Shown: one piece after another, positions 1 to 10,801 of the stretch
How positions within the stretch are numbered: the stretch's first letter is position 1
Layout of the letters: each line of letters starts with the position of its first letter
Assembly: GCA_039654915.1 (NCBI GenBank)
Contig: CM077594.1
Coordinates: 105,662,893-105,726,892, forward strand
Direction of reading: 5' to 3'
From: Aquilaria yunnanensis
Taxonomy: Eukaryota; Streptophyta; Magnoliopsida; Malvales; Thymelaeaceae
DNA: 64,000 nt
The notes under the pieces: generated by a model
What the model was told of the DNA's origin: nothing
Database searches by the model: none
What the model saw: only the letters and a program-made list of their open reading frames with translations
Position numbers and translations under genes: made by a program

Positions 1-117
1 TAGTACCAGAAATTGATTATAGAACAATCTTATCTAATCTCTGTATTGTGAAAAAGCAAATGAATAGGGCCATTAGAGTTTGATAATTTACACCTCCATC
101 CAGCCTGTCTCAAACTG

Positions 118-1284
118 TCAAGTTGCATGTTCTGCAACAGATTCTTGGTAAGCCTTAATATCTTCAGGGGCATCCTCCTTGAACCGTACCACATACTGTC
201 TGTGAAATGTATTTTGGCTGTAGGCGAAGGCCGAATTAATATTCATGTCCTTGTGCATTAATCCTTTTGATATTAAAGCTTTCAGTAACAACCATCTTGG
301 TACAATTCTTTTGTGGAAGCTAACAAGGAAAACGTTTGGACACCTAGCAACATCTGATGGTGTCAAACCCACCTCTTTTATAAAGAAATCCATCACTACC
401 TTAATCTTTTCAGCTGAGCAACCCATCAACATCGGTTGCACTCTAAGGGCAGCATGAAATTCTTCCTCCGACCAACCATATCTCAGAAGAAGCTCCAATT
501 TGCACACCTTCTTTGCCATGCCTATGACTGAAAAGCAACCCAGAGCGAGAATGAAATTGTTGGACTTTGGACGAAAACCAATTCTCTTAAGTTCATTAAC
601 AACCTCTTCAAAAGAATCAACTCTAAGTGAGATAGCCCGTGGATAAAGTTTCAGTAGTTTTGGAATATGGGACTTTGGCACACCAGCCAAGCATAAAGTA
701 GACATGTTTGGCACAATAACCTTCTGAACATTGCTGCGAAGAACCATACTCAATAGCTTAAAGAACTTGACAGGGTTCTCCAACTCCAACTTCCGTTCCT
801 CTGTCTGAAAAATTCTCCTAAGCCAATCAAAAGTCGGCATCGTTCGTTTTTTCAAACTAGCCCCAAGAATCTGAGCATCTGAACTGAGAAACCCAGCCAA
901 ATCGGCTCCAACAATACCAAAAGACTCGACAAACTGGATTTTGGGTTTAAGTATTCTCTCGGGATGAAGCAACAAAACACGTGGGTACCTAGAGATTAGG
1001 CTAGCAATGTGCGCTTGAGTGAAGCCATGGCTCCTTAGGAGCTCAAGCACCAAGTCTGGCTTCTCCGTGCCTTGGATATCAACCAACTTAGAAGTTGCTA
1101 TAGCCTTGTCTGGGGATAACCCACATGACTTAATAAAGTAAGAAATAGCGAGGGAGGATGTTTCACCTTTTGATTTTGAGATTGTTGGTCTACAATCGAC
1201 AGACGGGAGAGTCTCCAGAGACCGAACAAAAGTGGAACTTCTTCTCGTAACTTGTTTGAGCGTTTCGCGTACAGAACCGAACAT
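118..1284 (-). CDS. mTERF family protein, organelle-targeted (single exon)
   Basis: Uninterrupted 388-codon frame, one exon. The product looks like the large plant-specific mTERF subfamily (At5g07900/MTERF15-like): an N-terminal stretch of about 40 residues rich in R, S and T and poor in acids fits an organelle transit peptide. It is followed by the family signature around residue 53 (CGLSPDKA), the 'LLRSHGFTQAHIASLI' helix pair, and repeated mTERF units in which a proline (YPRVLL, YPRAIS, QPMLMG, CPNVFL) begins a helix. Family members bind organelle nucleic acid and act in transcription termination or intron splicing; the exact target cannot be told from sequence. The start is the first ATG of the frame, 369 bp from the divergent MOS2 start. 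Single-exon structure is usual for this subfamily. The family call is secure; the organelle and the specific orthologue are inference. Confidence 0.9.
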   Translation of the reverse strand: MFGSVRETLKQVTRRSSTFVRSLETLPSVDCRPTISKSKGETSSLAISYFIKSCGLSPDKAIATSKLVDIQGTEKPDLVLELLRSHGFTQAHIASLISRYPRVLLLHPERILKPKIQFVESFGIVGADLAGFLSSDAQILGASLKKRTMPTFDWLRRIFQTEERKLELENPVKFFKLLSMVLRSNVQKVIVPNMSTLCLAGVPKSHIPKLLKLYPRAISLRVDSFEEVVNELKRIGFRPKSNNFILALGCFSVIGMAKKVCKLELLLRYGWSEEEFHAALRVQPMLMGCSAEKIKVVMDFFIKEVGLTPSDVARCPNVFLVSFHKRIVPRWLLLKALISKGLMHKDMNINSAFAYSQNTFHRQYVVRFKEDAPEDIKAYQESVAEHAT

Positions 1285-1653
1285 GTCTGAGCAAAAAACT
1301 TATCGTTCCCGGGGAATTCACATTATCTCGATTGCGGAGGACATTCTTCCGGAAGCAAGAAGAACCCTAGAGCGGTGACGCCGTCCGTGTCGCATGGCGG
1401 AAGCGAGGGGACGAAGAAGCTTTTTCGTCGGTGGTTCGGTTAATAATGGATTCAGGGCCCTGGGATGGGCTGGGCTTTAACTTGGGCCTCGTTCGTGGTT
1501 GAGCTCAACAGCTATAGTTGGTCGGTCCCTGACCTCTCCAGGGGAAAGGAGGGAAGTCGAGTTTCGTCGTCGTCCACGCTCGACATTATCTTGGTGCCAA
1601 TCTCATCTCACGGACGCTACGACATTTTGCTGACCTTTTTTCTTTCTGAAACC
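1285..1653. promoter_or_regulatory. Shared bidirectional promoter, mTERF / MOS2
   Basis: Only 369 bp separate the two divergent start codons. The MOS2-proximal half has a cluster of site II (TGGGCY) boxes: TGGGCT at 1466-1471 and 1471-1476, TGGGCC at 1483-1488, plus a GGGCCC palindrome at 1455-1460. Site II boxes are bound by TCP factors and are common upstream of plant housekeeping and organelle-related genes. Both 5' UTRs must also lie here. Shared regulation is inference. Confidence 0.6.
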
Positions 1654-3051
1654 ATGAAGCTCTCTTTCTCTCTGCCGCCGAAATCTGCTTCCAAGCCAAA
1701 ACCTTCCCGCAAAATCCCTGTGGATGGAGGAGGAGAACACCAAGAATTCGCCTCCGTTTTCGATTCTTCTCCATCAGATTCAAACCGTCAGAAGGAATTC
1801 GTCACACAGTTCGATCCCTCCAAAATACAGATCGACCAGCGGAACAAGCCCACTCCGGTGATTCCTCCCAAGGAGAATGAATGGCGTCCGTACAAGAAGA
1901 TGAAGAACATCGACCTCCCCTCTCTGTGTGCCGACGCCCCTCGCGAGTTTGAGGTCCACACCTCCGATATCGATCCCTCCGACGGGAAGAAGTACGGTCT
2001 CAATCTACGCAAGCCGAACGATGAAAGTAAGGAGTTGGGTTCCGTGGAGCGCGCGCTTCTGCGGACTCTGAAGGACGATTTGGAGAGGTTGCCGGAGGAT
2101 CGCGGCTTTGAGGAGTTCGAAGACATGCCTATAGAGGAGTTTGGACGCGCTGTGCTGGCTGGGTATGGATGGAAGGAAGGCAAAGGAATTGGGAAGAACG
2201 CCAAGGAAAATATCCCAAGCAAGCAGTACGGGAGACGGGGCAACAGGGAAGGGTTAGGGTACGATTCCAGTAAAGACGTAGCAAGAGTGACGGAAGAGAG
2301 ATCCAGAGAAAGAATGAGAGTAAAAGAAGTTGAAGAAAGAGATGAATATCTTGTTGGGAAAGATGTTAGAGTGATCGAGGGTAGGGATATCGGATCAAAG
2401 GGGAAGATAGTGGAGCGAGTAGAATCTGATTGGGTTGTTTTAAGGATAAAAAGTACTGAAGAGAAAATAAGAGTGCGTGTTGTTGATATTGCTCCCCTTG
2501 GTTCGAGGGAAGAAGAGCGGTGTTTGAAGAAATTAAAGGAGCTGAAGGTTAGGGATGGGGAAGAATCGAAGCGCAAGAGGGAGGATAGAGGTGTCAACCC
2601 GAATGTTGAAAGTGAGAAGAGTAGACGAGCTAGTGAAGTGAAAGTTGATGTAGGGAAGGACAGGGATGTTGAAGGACGTGGTGTCTCATGGCTTCGGAGC
2701 CATATTCGGGTGAGGGTTATAAGCAAGGACCTTCAAGGAGGAAGGTTTTATTTGAAGAAGGGACATGTTGTTGACGTAGTTGGACCTTATATTTGTGATA
2801 TATCAATGGATGAGAATAAGGAGTTGATTGAAGGTGTTGATCAGGATCTTCTGGAGACTGCATTGCCTAGGCGTGGGGGCCCTGTACTTGTTTTATACGG
2901 AAGGCATAAGGGGGTATATGGAAGTTTGGTGGAAAGGGATCTGGATCAAGAAACTGGTGTGGTGCGAGATGCTGATAGCCAAGAGTTGCTCAACGTTAAG
3001 CTTGAGCAGATTGCAGAATATATTGGAGATCCTAGCGACATTGGCTATTGA
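1654..3051 (+). CDS. MOS2: MOS2-like G-patch and KOW domain protein
   Basis: Single exon, 465 residues, close to Arabidopsis MOS2 (about 462). MOS2 is a nuclear RNA-binding protein, homologous to animal GPKOW, needed for innate immunity and for microRNA/pre-mRNA processing. Visible landmarks: N-terminal MKLSFSLPPKS as in MOS2; 'WRPYKKMKN' near residue 77; a G-patch at about residues 160-206 (GYGWKEGKGIGKNAKE and GLGYD); a first KOW motif at about 231-265 (GKDVRVIEGRDIGSKGKIVE); a charged linker; 'SWLRSHIRVRVISKD'; and a second KOW motif at about 409-440 (GPVLVLYGRHKGVYG). The frame stays open 63 codons upstream to 1465, but the ATG at 1654 starts exactly where the family does, so I chose it. 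No truncation or frameshift seen. Confidence 0.95.
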   Translation: MKLSFSLPPKSASKPKPSRKIPVDGGGEHQEFASVFDSSPSDSNRQKEFVTQFDPSKIQIDQRNKPTPVIPPKENEWRPYKKMKNIDLPSLCADAPREFEVHTSDIDPSDGKKYGLNLRKPNDESKELGSVERALLRTLKDDLERLPEDRGFEEFEDMPIEEFGRAVLAGYGWKEGKGIGKNAKENIPSKQYGRRGNREGLGYDSSKDVARVTEERSRERMRVKEVEERDEYLVGKDVRVIEGRDIGSKGKIVERVESDWVVLRIKSTEEKIRVRVVDIAPLGSREEERCLKKLKELKVRDGEESKRKREDRGVNPNVESEKSRRASEVKVDVGKDRDVEGRGVSWLRSHIRVRVISKDLQGGRFYLKKGHVVDVVGPYICDISMDENKELIEGVDQDLLETALPRRGGPVLVLYGRHKGVYGSLVERDLDQETGVVRDADSQELLNVKLEQIAEYIGDPSDIGY

Positions 3052-5426
3052 GTTTGATTCGTTCAACTGGTTTTATTCATGCCCTTTGGTCATTAGTATC
3101 TGTGGTTGCTATGATTGTCTATATCTATTCAGAACATGATGATGATTCTATGCATTTATCTCAACAAACTGGTTGTTTTGGATAATTGAATTTCATGCTT
3201 TTAGTAAATCTTGACTGAAGTGCATTCTTTTGTTGTCTTTTGTAAAATCTGAGAACCATGTTCAAGAGTTGCTGTCATCTAAATTTACATTTCTGCTGTT
3301 ATGTATATTTTGGTTTCTTGCTAGGTTAGGCACAGATGCAACTTCTCCCTAGACAAAGGTTTAGTTGCTTATGAAATATATCAATAAAGGTCTATCTTAT
3401 TATATGAAGTTGCGTTTAAGCTTATGGTTGGATGTCTAGGAGCAATCTCCAACCTACTGATCATGTACTATTAGGAATTTCCCCAGAACAGCTATTGTCA
3501 ACCATTTTCATTTTGTAGGATAGCCTCGTCAAAGTTTCTCTATGAAACACCATTTCATCCAATGCCAGTGTTATGAATGGGTTTATTGTTCCCAAGGTTA
3601 AGCCTCTTGTCAGATTTAACAACTAGATGCAACATCCAAGCGTGCCTGTTTATTGATTGATATTTGATATGCTGGATGCAGTAATACAGAATGTGGAACG
3701 CTGATTTTCATTTGTTCACTTGCCCTGGTAGCTTGATTACAAGTTGTAAGTTTCCTTAGTGAAGTACCGGCTTCATGCAGTCCAGGTGAGCCCCACAATC
3801 TCTGATGGAAAATCTTTTACTTTCTTTTTGGGTCAATGTCCTTCTGTCAAGGGATTGAGTAATTAATCTTTGTAGTATATAGTTATTGTTCTTTTTTAAG
3901 TCGATTATTTGTAATATATTTTTTTTCCCATTTCTCGTAATTTCTCAAGGTTGTTCATCTATGGTTGTGCTATTTATGGTATGTGTCATGTTCTAGTCTA
4001 GTACCGATACAGAGATGAAGATACTTTATAGGTTCAATCAACTGGCTGATGCTGTGTCTTATCCGCTTGGGGCATGTTTACTTGATTGCACTTATCATGG
4101 ACTTGAGTTTACTGTGATTCATTTAGTAACCAAAATAAATTACATAGAATTTAACACTATGCCAAATGCAGCTAAGTAAACATGATCTTAGCATAAGCAG
4201 TGCCAAATACCTTCATGGAGTGTCTGTTTATAGCTCGATGAATGTAAAATGGTGCAGCTTCCTGCACAAGCTGGGGGATGTTCTCATGGATCTATTTAGC
4301 TACTAAATAATGCTGCTTTGGGATTGTTATAAATTCTTGACATAAGTAATGTGTGTGATGATGTCTGGTGGATAAGGAGAGTTGGTTAAGCTGGTGGTTA
4401 AGACAGTCCTATGTCTTGTGTCAAGACAGTACTGCAAATTGAAGAATTCCCTGTAACTAGAGGAGTGCAGAAGGTTAACTTGTTTATGAAACATGAAGCC
4501 CATCCAAGTGAAAGTTAATAGCATTTGTGTACCGAGTACTAGGCAGTATAGGGCATTTAGTGAACTAGGAGTTACAATCTTGCTCATTTGATGAGCATGC
4601 TGGTTAGAGAAGCTCTTTCTTTCATCCTATTTTGGATTGTGGTTTATACCAGCAAGACTTGGAAAGGGAACGGTGCATTTCTGGATATATTGCAGTTTAT
4701 TGTGACATTTAAAACTTGCTGCAATGTGAATATTTTGATATAGTTGTATGGTTTCTGGATCTTTGCTTCGTTGTTCTTGGATTGCGAGTTTTGGCTTTTA
4801 TACCAAGTTTTGTTTGCTCAGCAGGCATGTTTTCTACTGGCAATGCGTGCCAAATTGATCAGGAAATACTTTGTGAAATTTATAATCTGGTAGCAAAGGC
4901 TTGGCGATATGTTATGTGGATTTCTCAGGATGAGAAGGTTGCCTTCACATCCATCCATCTGCTGCTGAAGATTAGCTCTTGCCAGTTCTTGCTTCACTCG
5001 GTAGATCAATTCAAGCGTTCAAATTGAGAGTTGCGTGGAAGCAAAGTCACATTGACCCGAAACCTTTCAGGCTACCACTATTACGATTACTTTTAGGGCA
5101 CACTGGGGTTCAAAAGACGTGTCTTGTTTTTCTCACTGACAACAAAGAAGCATAAACAATCGTTGCTGTTGAAAAGAACTCTGACCACGATGAAAAAAAA
5201 AATAGAGAGATAGAGACTGCCACTTGATTCAAGCTTCAAAGACTATGAAAGGCATGCACCCAACCAAACGGTAAGTGTTTGCAATCGATTGAAAGTGCTG
5301 AACAATCCGACCATAAACAAACTGGTTCCATAAAAACAATGCATCTTCTGAGGGCCAACACCTGGTTCAGTACAACACAATGAGCTGAAAAAGAGAGACA
5401 CCATGATCTTGAGGGGGCAGAGAATT
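3052..5426. other. MOS2 to FAM32A-like interval, no gene recognised
   Basis: About 2.4 kb of moderately AT-rich DNA between convergent genes. It should contain the MOS2 3' UTR and the 3' UTR of the minus-strand FAM32A-like gene (near 5300-5426). Short open frames up to 103 codons (for example 4716-5027 on +) match no family I know and have no splice or start context that persuades me. No terminal inverted repeats or RNA gene were seen. Confidence 0.5.
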
Positions 5427-6371
5427 TTAGCCAGGGCCTACTTTAGGAATGTCATAGTGCTCACTCAGATTGGCCAGATACTTGTTAAATTCCTGGATTT
5501 GGTCATGGTGTGATTTGGCAGCCATCTTTGCCAGCTGCTGGAGTTCCAGCCTCTCCATCTGCTGCAGGAACCTTCTTTCTGCAGGTGTGAGATGGTGATC
5601 ATATGAATTACTCTTACTGCCTTGTTCCTCAATCTCATCTACATCCTCAGAACGATCTGTTAACTGAACCTCATTACAACTTGTCAACCTCCAAAGAGCG
5701 AACCAGATATGCAGGTGAGGCAAGCAGCAAATCTTCATCAAGGTGTAAACATAAGCTAAATTGTCGAGAGCAAATTCAAGGTTATGCAAAACAACAGACT
5801 GCGGGGATCCGCAGCACTGGACAAGTTTCATGAGTGAAGTGAAAGTACTAATGACACTCTAGCATGGTATAGTTATAGACCCAGGTAACATTCTGTGATC
5901 AAACAGCGAATCAGACAAGCTAAGGTTTCAGTTCAAGCAATCGCTCTCACATAATGACGATACCACACATACATAAGAACAATTCCCGCTTAGCCGAAAT
6001 CTAAGCCACCCTAACCTCACAAGCCTAAAACCATGAATAACGGCTTGAAATCATTCAACAAAAACAACCATTGCCAATCAGGCTAAACAATCATCGATAT
6101 CCAGAGTACGAAAAAATGTAAGAAAACATAATGGTACAGAGAAATCGGAATCGCCGCAGCAAGCAAGATGATATATATTGACATACCAATTGATCGCAAA
6201 GACCTAATGTGAATGAAAACAATCTAAGGACCAACCTGTTTGCGCAGCGTGACCGGAAGAATTTTGATGTCTGTGCTTCTTCTTCTTCTTGGTGACGCCA
6301 CCGGCTTTCACATCCAGGGGCTTTCCCTTCAGCCTTAACTTGCTGCCGACAATGTTGTCGTACGCCGACAT
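5427..6371 (-). CDS. FAM32A-like protein
   Basis: Two exons: 6371-6236 and 5656-5427, joined to give 121 residues, as expected for the plant FAM32A family (UPF family; the human protein sits in the late spliceosome). Exon 1 encodes MSAYDNIVGSKLRLKGKPLD followed by a KAGG and a poly-lysine stretch. Exon 2 carries 'HHLTPAERRFLQQMERLE', 'KSHHDQIQEFNKYLANLSEH' and the invariant plant C-terminus YDIPKVGPG. The donor is CAG/GTTGG at 6236/6235. The only in-phase acceptor I find is TTAACAG ending at 5657, which gives a short acidic linker; its pyrimidine tract is weak, so the junction could move by a few codons. Expression is probably constitutive (site II TGGGCC at 6537-6542 upstream). Family identity is strong; the role in splicing is by homology only. 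Confidence 0.88.
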
Positions 6372-6536
6372 CTGACCGAGCAAATGGTAACAAGGTCGAA
6401 TACGGAAATTCTAGAAATCGATGAGGCCAGCGAAGCCAGAATCAGCAGCGCAGAGGTTGATCGAGAACTCTGCGGAAGCATCTAGACCAGCAAGGTAAAT
6501 GCTCGTCGGATTACGATTTGCTCGCCTTCGTATTTA

Positions 6537-6542
6537 TGGGCC
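6537..6542 (-). promoter_or_regulatory. Site II element upstream of FAM32A-like gene
   Basis: TGGGCC lies 166 bp upstream of the minus-strand start codon, the usual place for this TCP-binding motif in plant housekeeping promoters. A single copy, so weak evidence. Confidence 0.3.
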
Positions 6543-6555
6543 TAAATATTTGCTC

Positions 6556-7054
6556 GACTTTTTAACACACTATATATACACTTACGCAATTTACGTAAAA
6601 TTCGGGTTCGTTTCGAAACTGGGTAATCGCCAAATAATCTCTAATATTTAACAACCTTTTTTTTTAGTCCTTAGTCTCCTTACCTATTAGTTAATCTTTT
6701 TTTGTTCTAAATCTATTAAAATTATTTTATTTTGATCCCATTAAATAAAATACATTAACTCATAATAATTTTTTTTAAAATAAATCTTTAAAATACTAAT
6801 TTAAAATATCTGATAATTGTCTTCTTTTAAATTTAAACAACATAATAATTTTTTGATAGCCAACCAAAAATTTAAACCAGTACTCATTCTATCCCTAATT
6901 ATATGAATCACTTTCTATTTTGGAATATCCCCAAATGATTCCTAGAGAATCAATAAATTGTCAACCAGTTTCCTTTATTTTCCTAAAAAGGTTGATATTT
7001 GATGTGCAATAAATGCTTGGGCGGGGGTAAAGTGTATAAGTGTGTTAAAAAGTC
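6556..7054. mobile_element. Candidate MITE with GACTTTTTAACACAC ends
   Basis: A 499-bp AT-rich segment begins GACTTTTTAACACAC and ends with the exact reverse complement (GTGTGTTAAAAAGTC at 7040-7054); the similarity continues imperfectly inward (TATATACACTTA against TTATACACTTT). No coding potential. It lies directly upstream of the FAM32A-like promoter. I could not define a target-site duplication, so the superfamily is left open. Confidence 0.55.
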
Positions 7055-7396
7055 AAAAATTGAATAGAACTATGTGAAAAAACAGATGGGTCATAGAAAT
7101 TAATATGAATGGAGTAAATTTTTCTTAAATAAGTCTGATTTACAAAGATGTAAAATTAGTAATTTGAATTATTCATTAATAAAAATTATCATGCAAATCA
7201 AATTTAGTGTAACAATATATTTTAAACTATAATCTAAAAAGTTGTTATTAAATAGTTATTCTGAGTTAATAAATTTCATCCATAAGGAACCTTAAATCCT
7301 ACCTTGCCCATAGAGTTTGATAGTTTGTTTATTTAAAACCTCTTTCTATTTCTTTTCAGAAAGTGAAATGAAAATTATCTTTTTAGTGTTGGATAG

Positions 7397-7619
7397 TGCT
7401 CCCTCCGTTCCATAATATTTAAAACATTTGACATTTTTGAATAGTTTAATTTAAATTTATTCATATTATTATTTGTTAGAAAAAATTTTAAAAAATATAT
7501 TTAGAAAATATAGGTCTTTATTTATCATTTATATATAAATATTTTTTTTTATATACTAAAAAATTATAAATTAATTGCTAAAAAGTGAATGTTTTAAAGA
7601 AATTAGGACAGATGGAGTA
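7397..7619. mobile_element. Stowaway-type MITE
   Basis: 223-bp AT-rich element. The left end TGCTCCCTCCGTTCC and the right end, read on the other strand as TACTCCATCTGTCC, match the CTCCCTCCGT signature of Tc1/mariner Stowaway MITEs. The size is typical for the family and there is no open frame. The flanking TA duplication is not clean at the left edge. Confidence 0.75.
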
Positions 7620-9365
7620 ATTTGTTGCATTTCATTGAGGGTCAATTAAGAAAGATACCAAATTTTCACATTGGTTATATATATTTATAGATGAAAAAAA
7701 TGTCTACAAAGATTTATGAATTAAAACTAATCATGATGAATTCAGATATTTTGAAAAAAAAATTGAAAAAATTTAAATTTATTGGTAACCAATTCAATAA
7801 ATAGAAACATTTGACACAAGACTAAGGCATTGAAATTAAGATTTTAGCATAAACGAGGTCTTAACTGTAACTTAAGAAAATTAAAGAGTCTAAAATATAA
7901 AAACTAAAATTTTAGGATATATTTATATTTAATAGGATAGGATGATAAAAATATCTGATATTAAAGTTTGAGGACCAACATATATCACCTTACAGAGGAC
8001 CTATTCTGAAATTTACGCATTATTAGTTTTGCACATCATCTAGTTGAGAAGTCGAAACCTCAGCCTAAACGGTACTTGAAGAAAATCTCTCGGCCTAAAC
8101 CTCAGCAAAAGATTCAAAATGTGTATACATACACAACTCTTAAATATTTTTCATGTGACTATTAGATAAATTGTGTATGAACTTTTAAAAGGTATTGATT
8201 CTAAACAAAAACAAGTAAAAATAGGAATAAAGCATTTTTTATAATATAAGATCAATAGAGTCCGATTTTAGCCTAAAGTACGCAATTAAAATTTTATTAA
8301 TTTTCACACTAAAAATAGTTCTATAATTACCAGATTTTTTAACATTTCAATTTCATAAATATTTTTTAGAAGAAAAATTTGAAATATGCTATGATTTAAC
8401 ACTTTTTCTTGTCATTGGTTGAACGATTAAAAAAACATATAAACTATGGAGAAGGTAAGCGACATATTTATGTTATATAGAATATAAGAGACAAAAGTTT
8501 CATTTTAGCCCTTATATATAGCATCCACTTAGCATATTAACTTTATCTTGTGCCTAATTAGCTTCACAATTTTTGTTATGTTTGAAATAGAAAAAAAAAT
8601 ATGACAAAAAAAGTACAAGCCCTAAATAAGAAAATGTATGAAAGTTAAAAGGCCAAAATAAGATTTTTTTCCATTATTCTAATTGTTAGCAGAGAAAAAG
8701 GAATGACACATTTTTTTATCTTTCTTGAGATAATAAGGGCATATTGTATTTTCACAAGAGATATTATTAAAATTATGATGGTCTATTAAAAAATTTAAAG
8801 AAGTCTAATTACTTAATCATGTATCTTTTATCAATATTTTTCTAGAAAAAGGGATCTATGAACCCCCACATCTTATACATATATCCATCTCTGAGTCACC
8901 TTTTTTCTTGTTGGATTGCATAAAAACACTTTAAATTTATCTTTTAATAGAATAACTACGACAAAGTAGATTTCTTAATTTTTATTAAACACAAATGGCT
9001 AATAAGAGTATTTATCGAATGGCGTTAATACTTATTACCTGGGTATGATGTTAATTTTCGTTAATTTATACCTCTTAACCAGGTTTAATCTTTGAAGGGC
9101 CAATACAACTAAAATGAATTAAAGTTAGCTATACATAAATATACTGAGACATTAGGGATCATATGTACATTTGGCCCCTAATGCTTTGTACAAACTCGCA
9201 CTGTTTTATGAAGTTAAAGCGTTGAAGTTACCTGAGTTTGAGTTCATTGAACATCTCTTACGCAGTTTGTTAAGTTCGTTGGCTTATCGCTTCATAGATA
9301 TTTTGTGTTTTTCTTTTCTAAATAAGACAGTTCCTCTGCAACTTTTTCTGTTTCCTTTTTCTCCC
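7620..9365. other. AT-rich intergenic DNA, nothing recognised
   Basis: Very AT-rich with short A or T runs. An 80-codon frame at 9171-9413 has no recognisable family, sits next to repeats and is probably chance. No gene, RNA or clear mobile-element ends were found. Confidence 0.5.
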
Positions 9366-9379
9366 AATACTTTTGGTTC

Positions 9380-9633
9380 TTTGAGATGTCATAGAGAGCT
9401 AATTCACAAATAACAACCAAGATCAAGAGAAAGCTAATAATAGATTTATAACTGAAGATGTTTGGGTCTATGAGATGTCAATAGATCTAAGATAATTTAC
9501 AAGTAAAGGGTTTTACAACCAAGGTCAACAGAAAGCTACTTGGTTTACAGCTCAATATTTTAGGTTCTCTGGGATGTCAAAAGATCTAATTAAGCTAATT
9601 TACAAGTAAATAGTTTTACAACCAAGATCAACG
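9380..9633. repeat. Three degenerate copies of the oxidoreductase 3' end
   Basis: Three related blocks, each about 60-70 bp and spaced about 90-97 bp, at roughly 9380-9437, 9470-9537 and 9567-9633. Each reads GATGTCA, then an AGATCTAA-like stretch, then TTACAAGTAAA, then ACAACCAAGATCAA. The last block overlaps the stop codon and last dozen codons of the minus-strand oxidoreductase gene, so the first two look like duplicated copies of that gene's 3' terminus. Confidence 0.6.
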
Positions 9634-10801
9634 GATTTCTTGACAGCGTCAAGCACCAGCTGCGTCTTTCTACTAATATCAGCCCACTTCCAATCAGGCT
9701 GTCCCCCAAAATACTTAACCCCTTGAACCAGCCTAGCCAGCTCTTGAGCCATCAGACCCTCTTGAGGCAGCTCACACTCAACAGCCACTTTCTCAGGCCT
9801 CACATTCCACCCGACGTGCAGCTCTACAAACTTGGCACCCAGAGTCACGTCAAAAGAAGCACAACTCTCCTGGACCGGAATTATGAAGTCCCGAACATGG
9901 ATGGAGCCCCTAGAACCGGTTAAGTCCAGGTCCATGGAGGTGTCGGAGAAGAAAGAGCAGTGGATGATTCCAAGAGTTGCTTGGTCGTAGTAAATGGAGG
10001 CTGTGCAGGACAAAATGACTCCTGATGAGTTTTTGGTGACGCCCGGGAGGGCCGTCACTGAAGTTGGGAGATCGTAGTTTTTGGCCCATAAGACTGCTCC
10101 GATGCAATACCAACCAAGATCACCAAGCACCCCGAGAGCATCCATGTCGGGTTTCACCCTTATGTCATTCTCAAGGAACTCAGGGGAGGCTTCCATGGTT
10201 GATGTGCTGTAGATCTATAAAACCATCCGTGAAAAATGTTTAGTGAGCTAATTATAAACAAAACTTCACAATTTTTGTGCAGTGATTGAATAAACAACGT
10301 TCCATTGATGCATGTAGATATGTTAGCAAGCTACACTTACATATTTGATGTCTCCAAGGGACTTGGAAGTAATGAGCAACTCTTCCAATTTGGAAGTCCT
10401 GGGATGGTGCAACCACATAGAACCGTCCATGAACTGTTGGTTCGGCAGGCGTCCAGGATGCGATCGAGGTCAGCCACATCAAGAGCTGTCGGTTTCTCCA
10501 TCAGCAAGTGCTTCTTCTTATGGGCGGCCAGAACAGCCCACTGCAGGTGTAGAATAGTGGGCAGAGGCACGTAGACGACGTCCACACATGGGTCATCAAG
10601 CACTCGATCGTAGCTCCCGTAGAGCCTGACGGTGTCTGGCAGGCCGTTGGCCGCCGCGAATCGGTGGGCCTTTTCCAAGGAGCGGCTGGCGACAGCGTGA
10701 AGGGTGGAATTGGGTGCCAAGTTTATGGCTCTGGCGATTTTTCTTGCTATTCTAGCACATCCCAGGAAGCCAAAGCGTATCTGAGTTTGATTCTCAGCCA
10801 T
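9600..10801 (-). CDS. Gfo/Idh/MocA-family oxidoreductase (At4g09670-like), frameshifted, possible pseudogene
   Basis: Two exons: 10801-10341 and 10214-9600 (donor TAT/GTAAGTG, acceptor TATAG/ATC), together spanning about 357 codons as in the plant At4g09670-like NAD(P)-dependent oxidoreductases. The N-terminal Rossmann motif is GFLGCARIARK (residues 11-21), and the EKP catalytic-loop motif is at 102-104 (LLMEKPTALD). Exon 2 has 'ENDIRVKPDMDALGVLGDLG' and ends near 'ISRKTQLVLDAVKKSVD'. The oddity is at 10436/10437: the frame reads DACRTN and then leaves the family frame, while the conserved continuation QFMDGSMWLHHPRT is present in the next frame through to the splice donor. No intron fits there. 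As written, translation diverges for about 30 codons and stops. Either a recent disabling indel or an assembly error; the rest is well preserved. Substrate unknown. Confidence 0.85.

Noticed and set aside
1465..1653. 63-codon in-frame extension upstream of MOS2
   Set aside because: It overlaps the promoter motifs and is not family-like; the ATG at 1654 matches the known MOS2 N-terminus.
1788..2726. 312-codon minus-strand frame opposite MOS2
   Set aside because: Composition is the antisense shadow of a charged coding sequence; no domain and a real gene on the other strand.
9171..9413. 80-codon frame as a small gene
   Set aside because: No homology recognised, AT-rich codon use and overlap with the repeat block downstream of the oxidoreductase.
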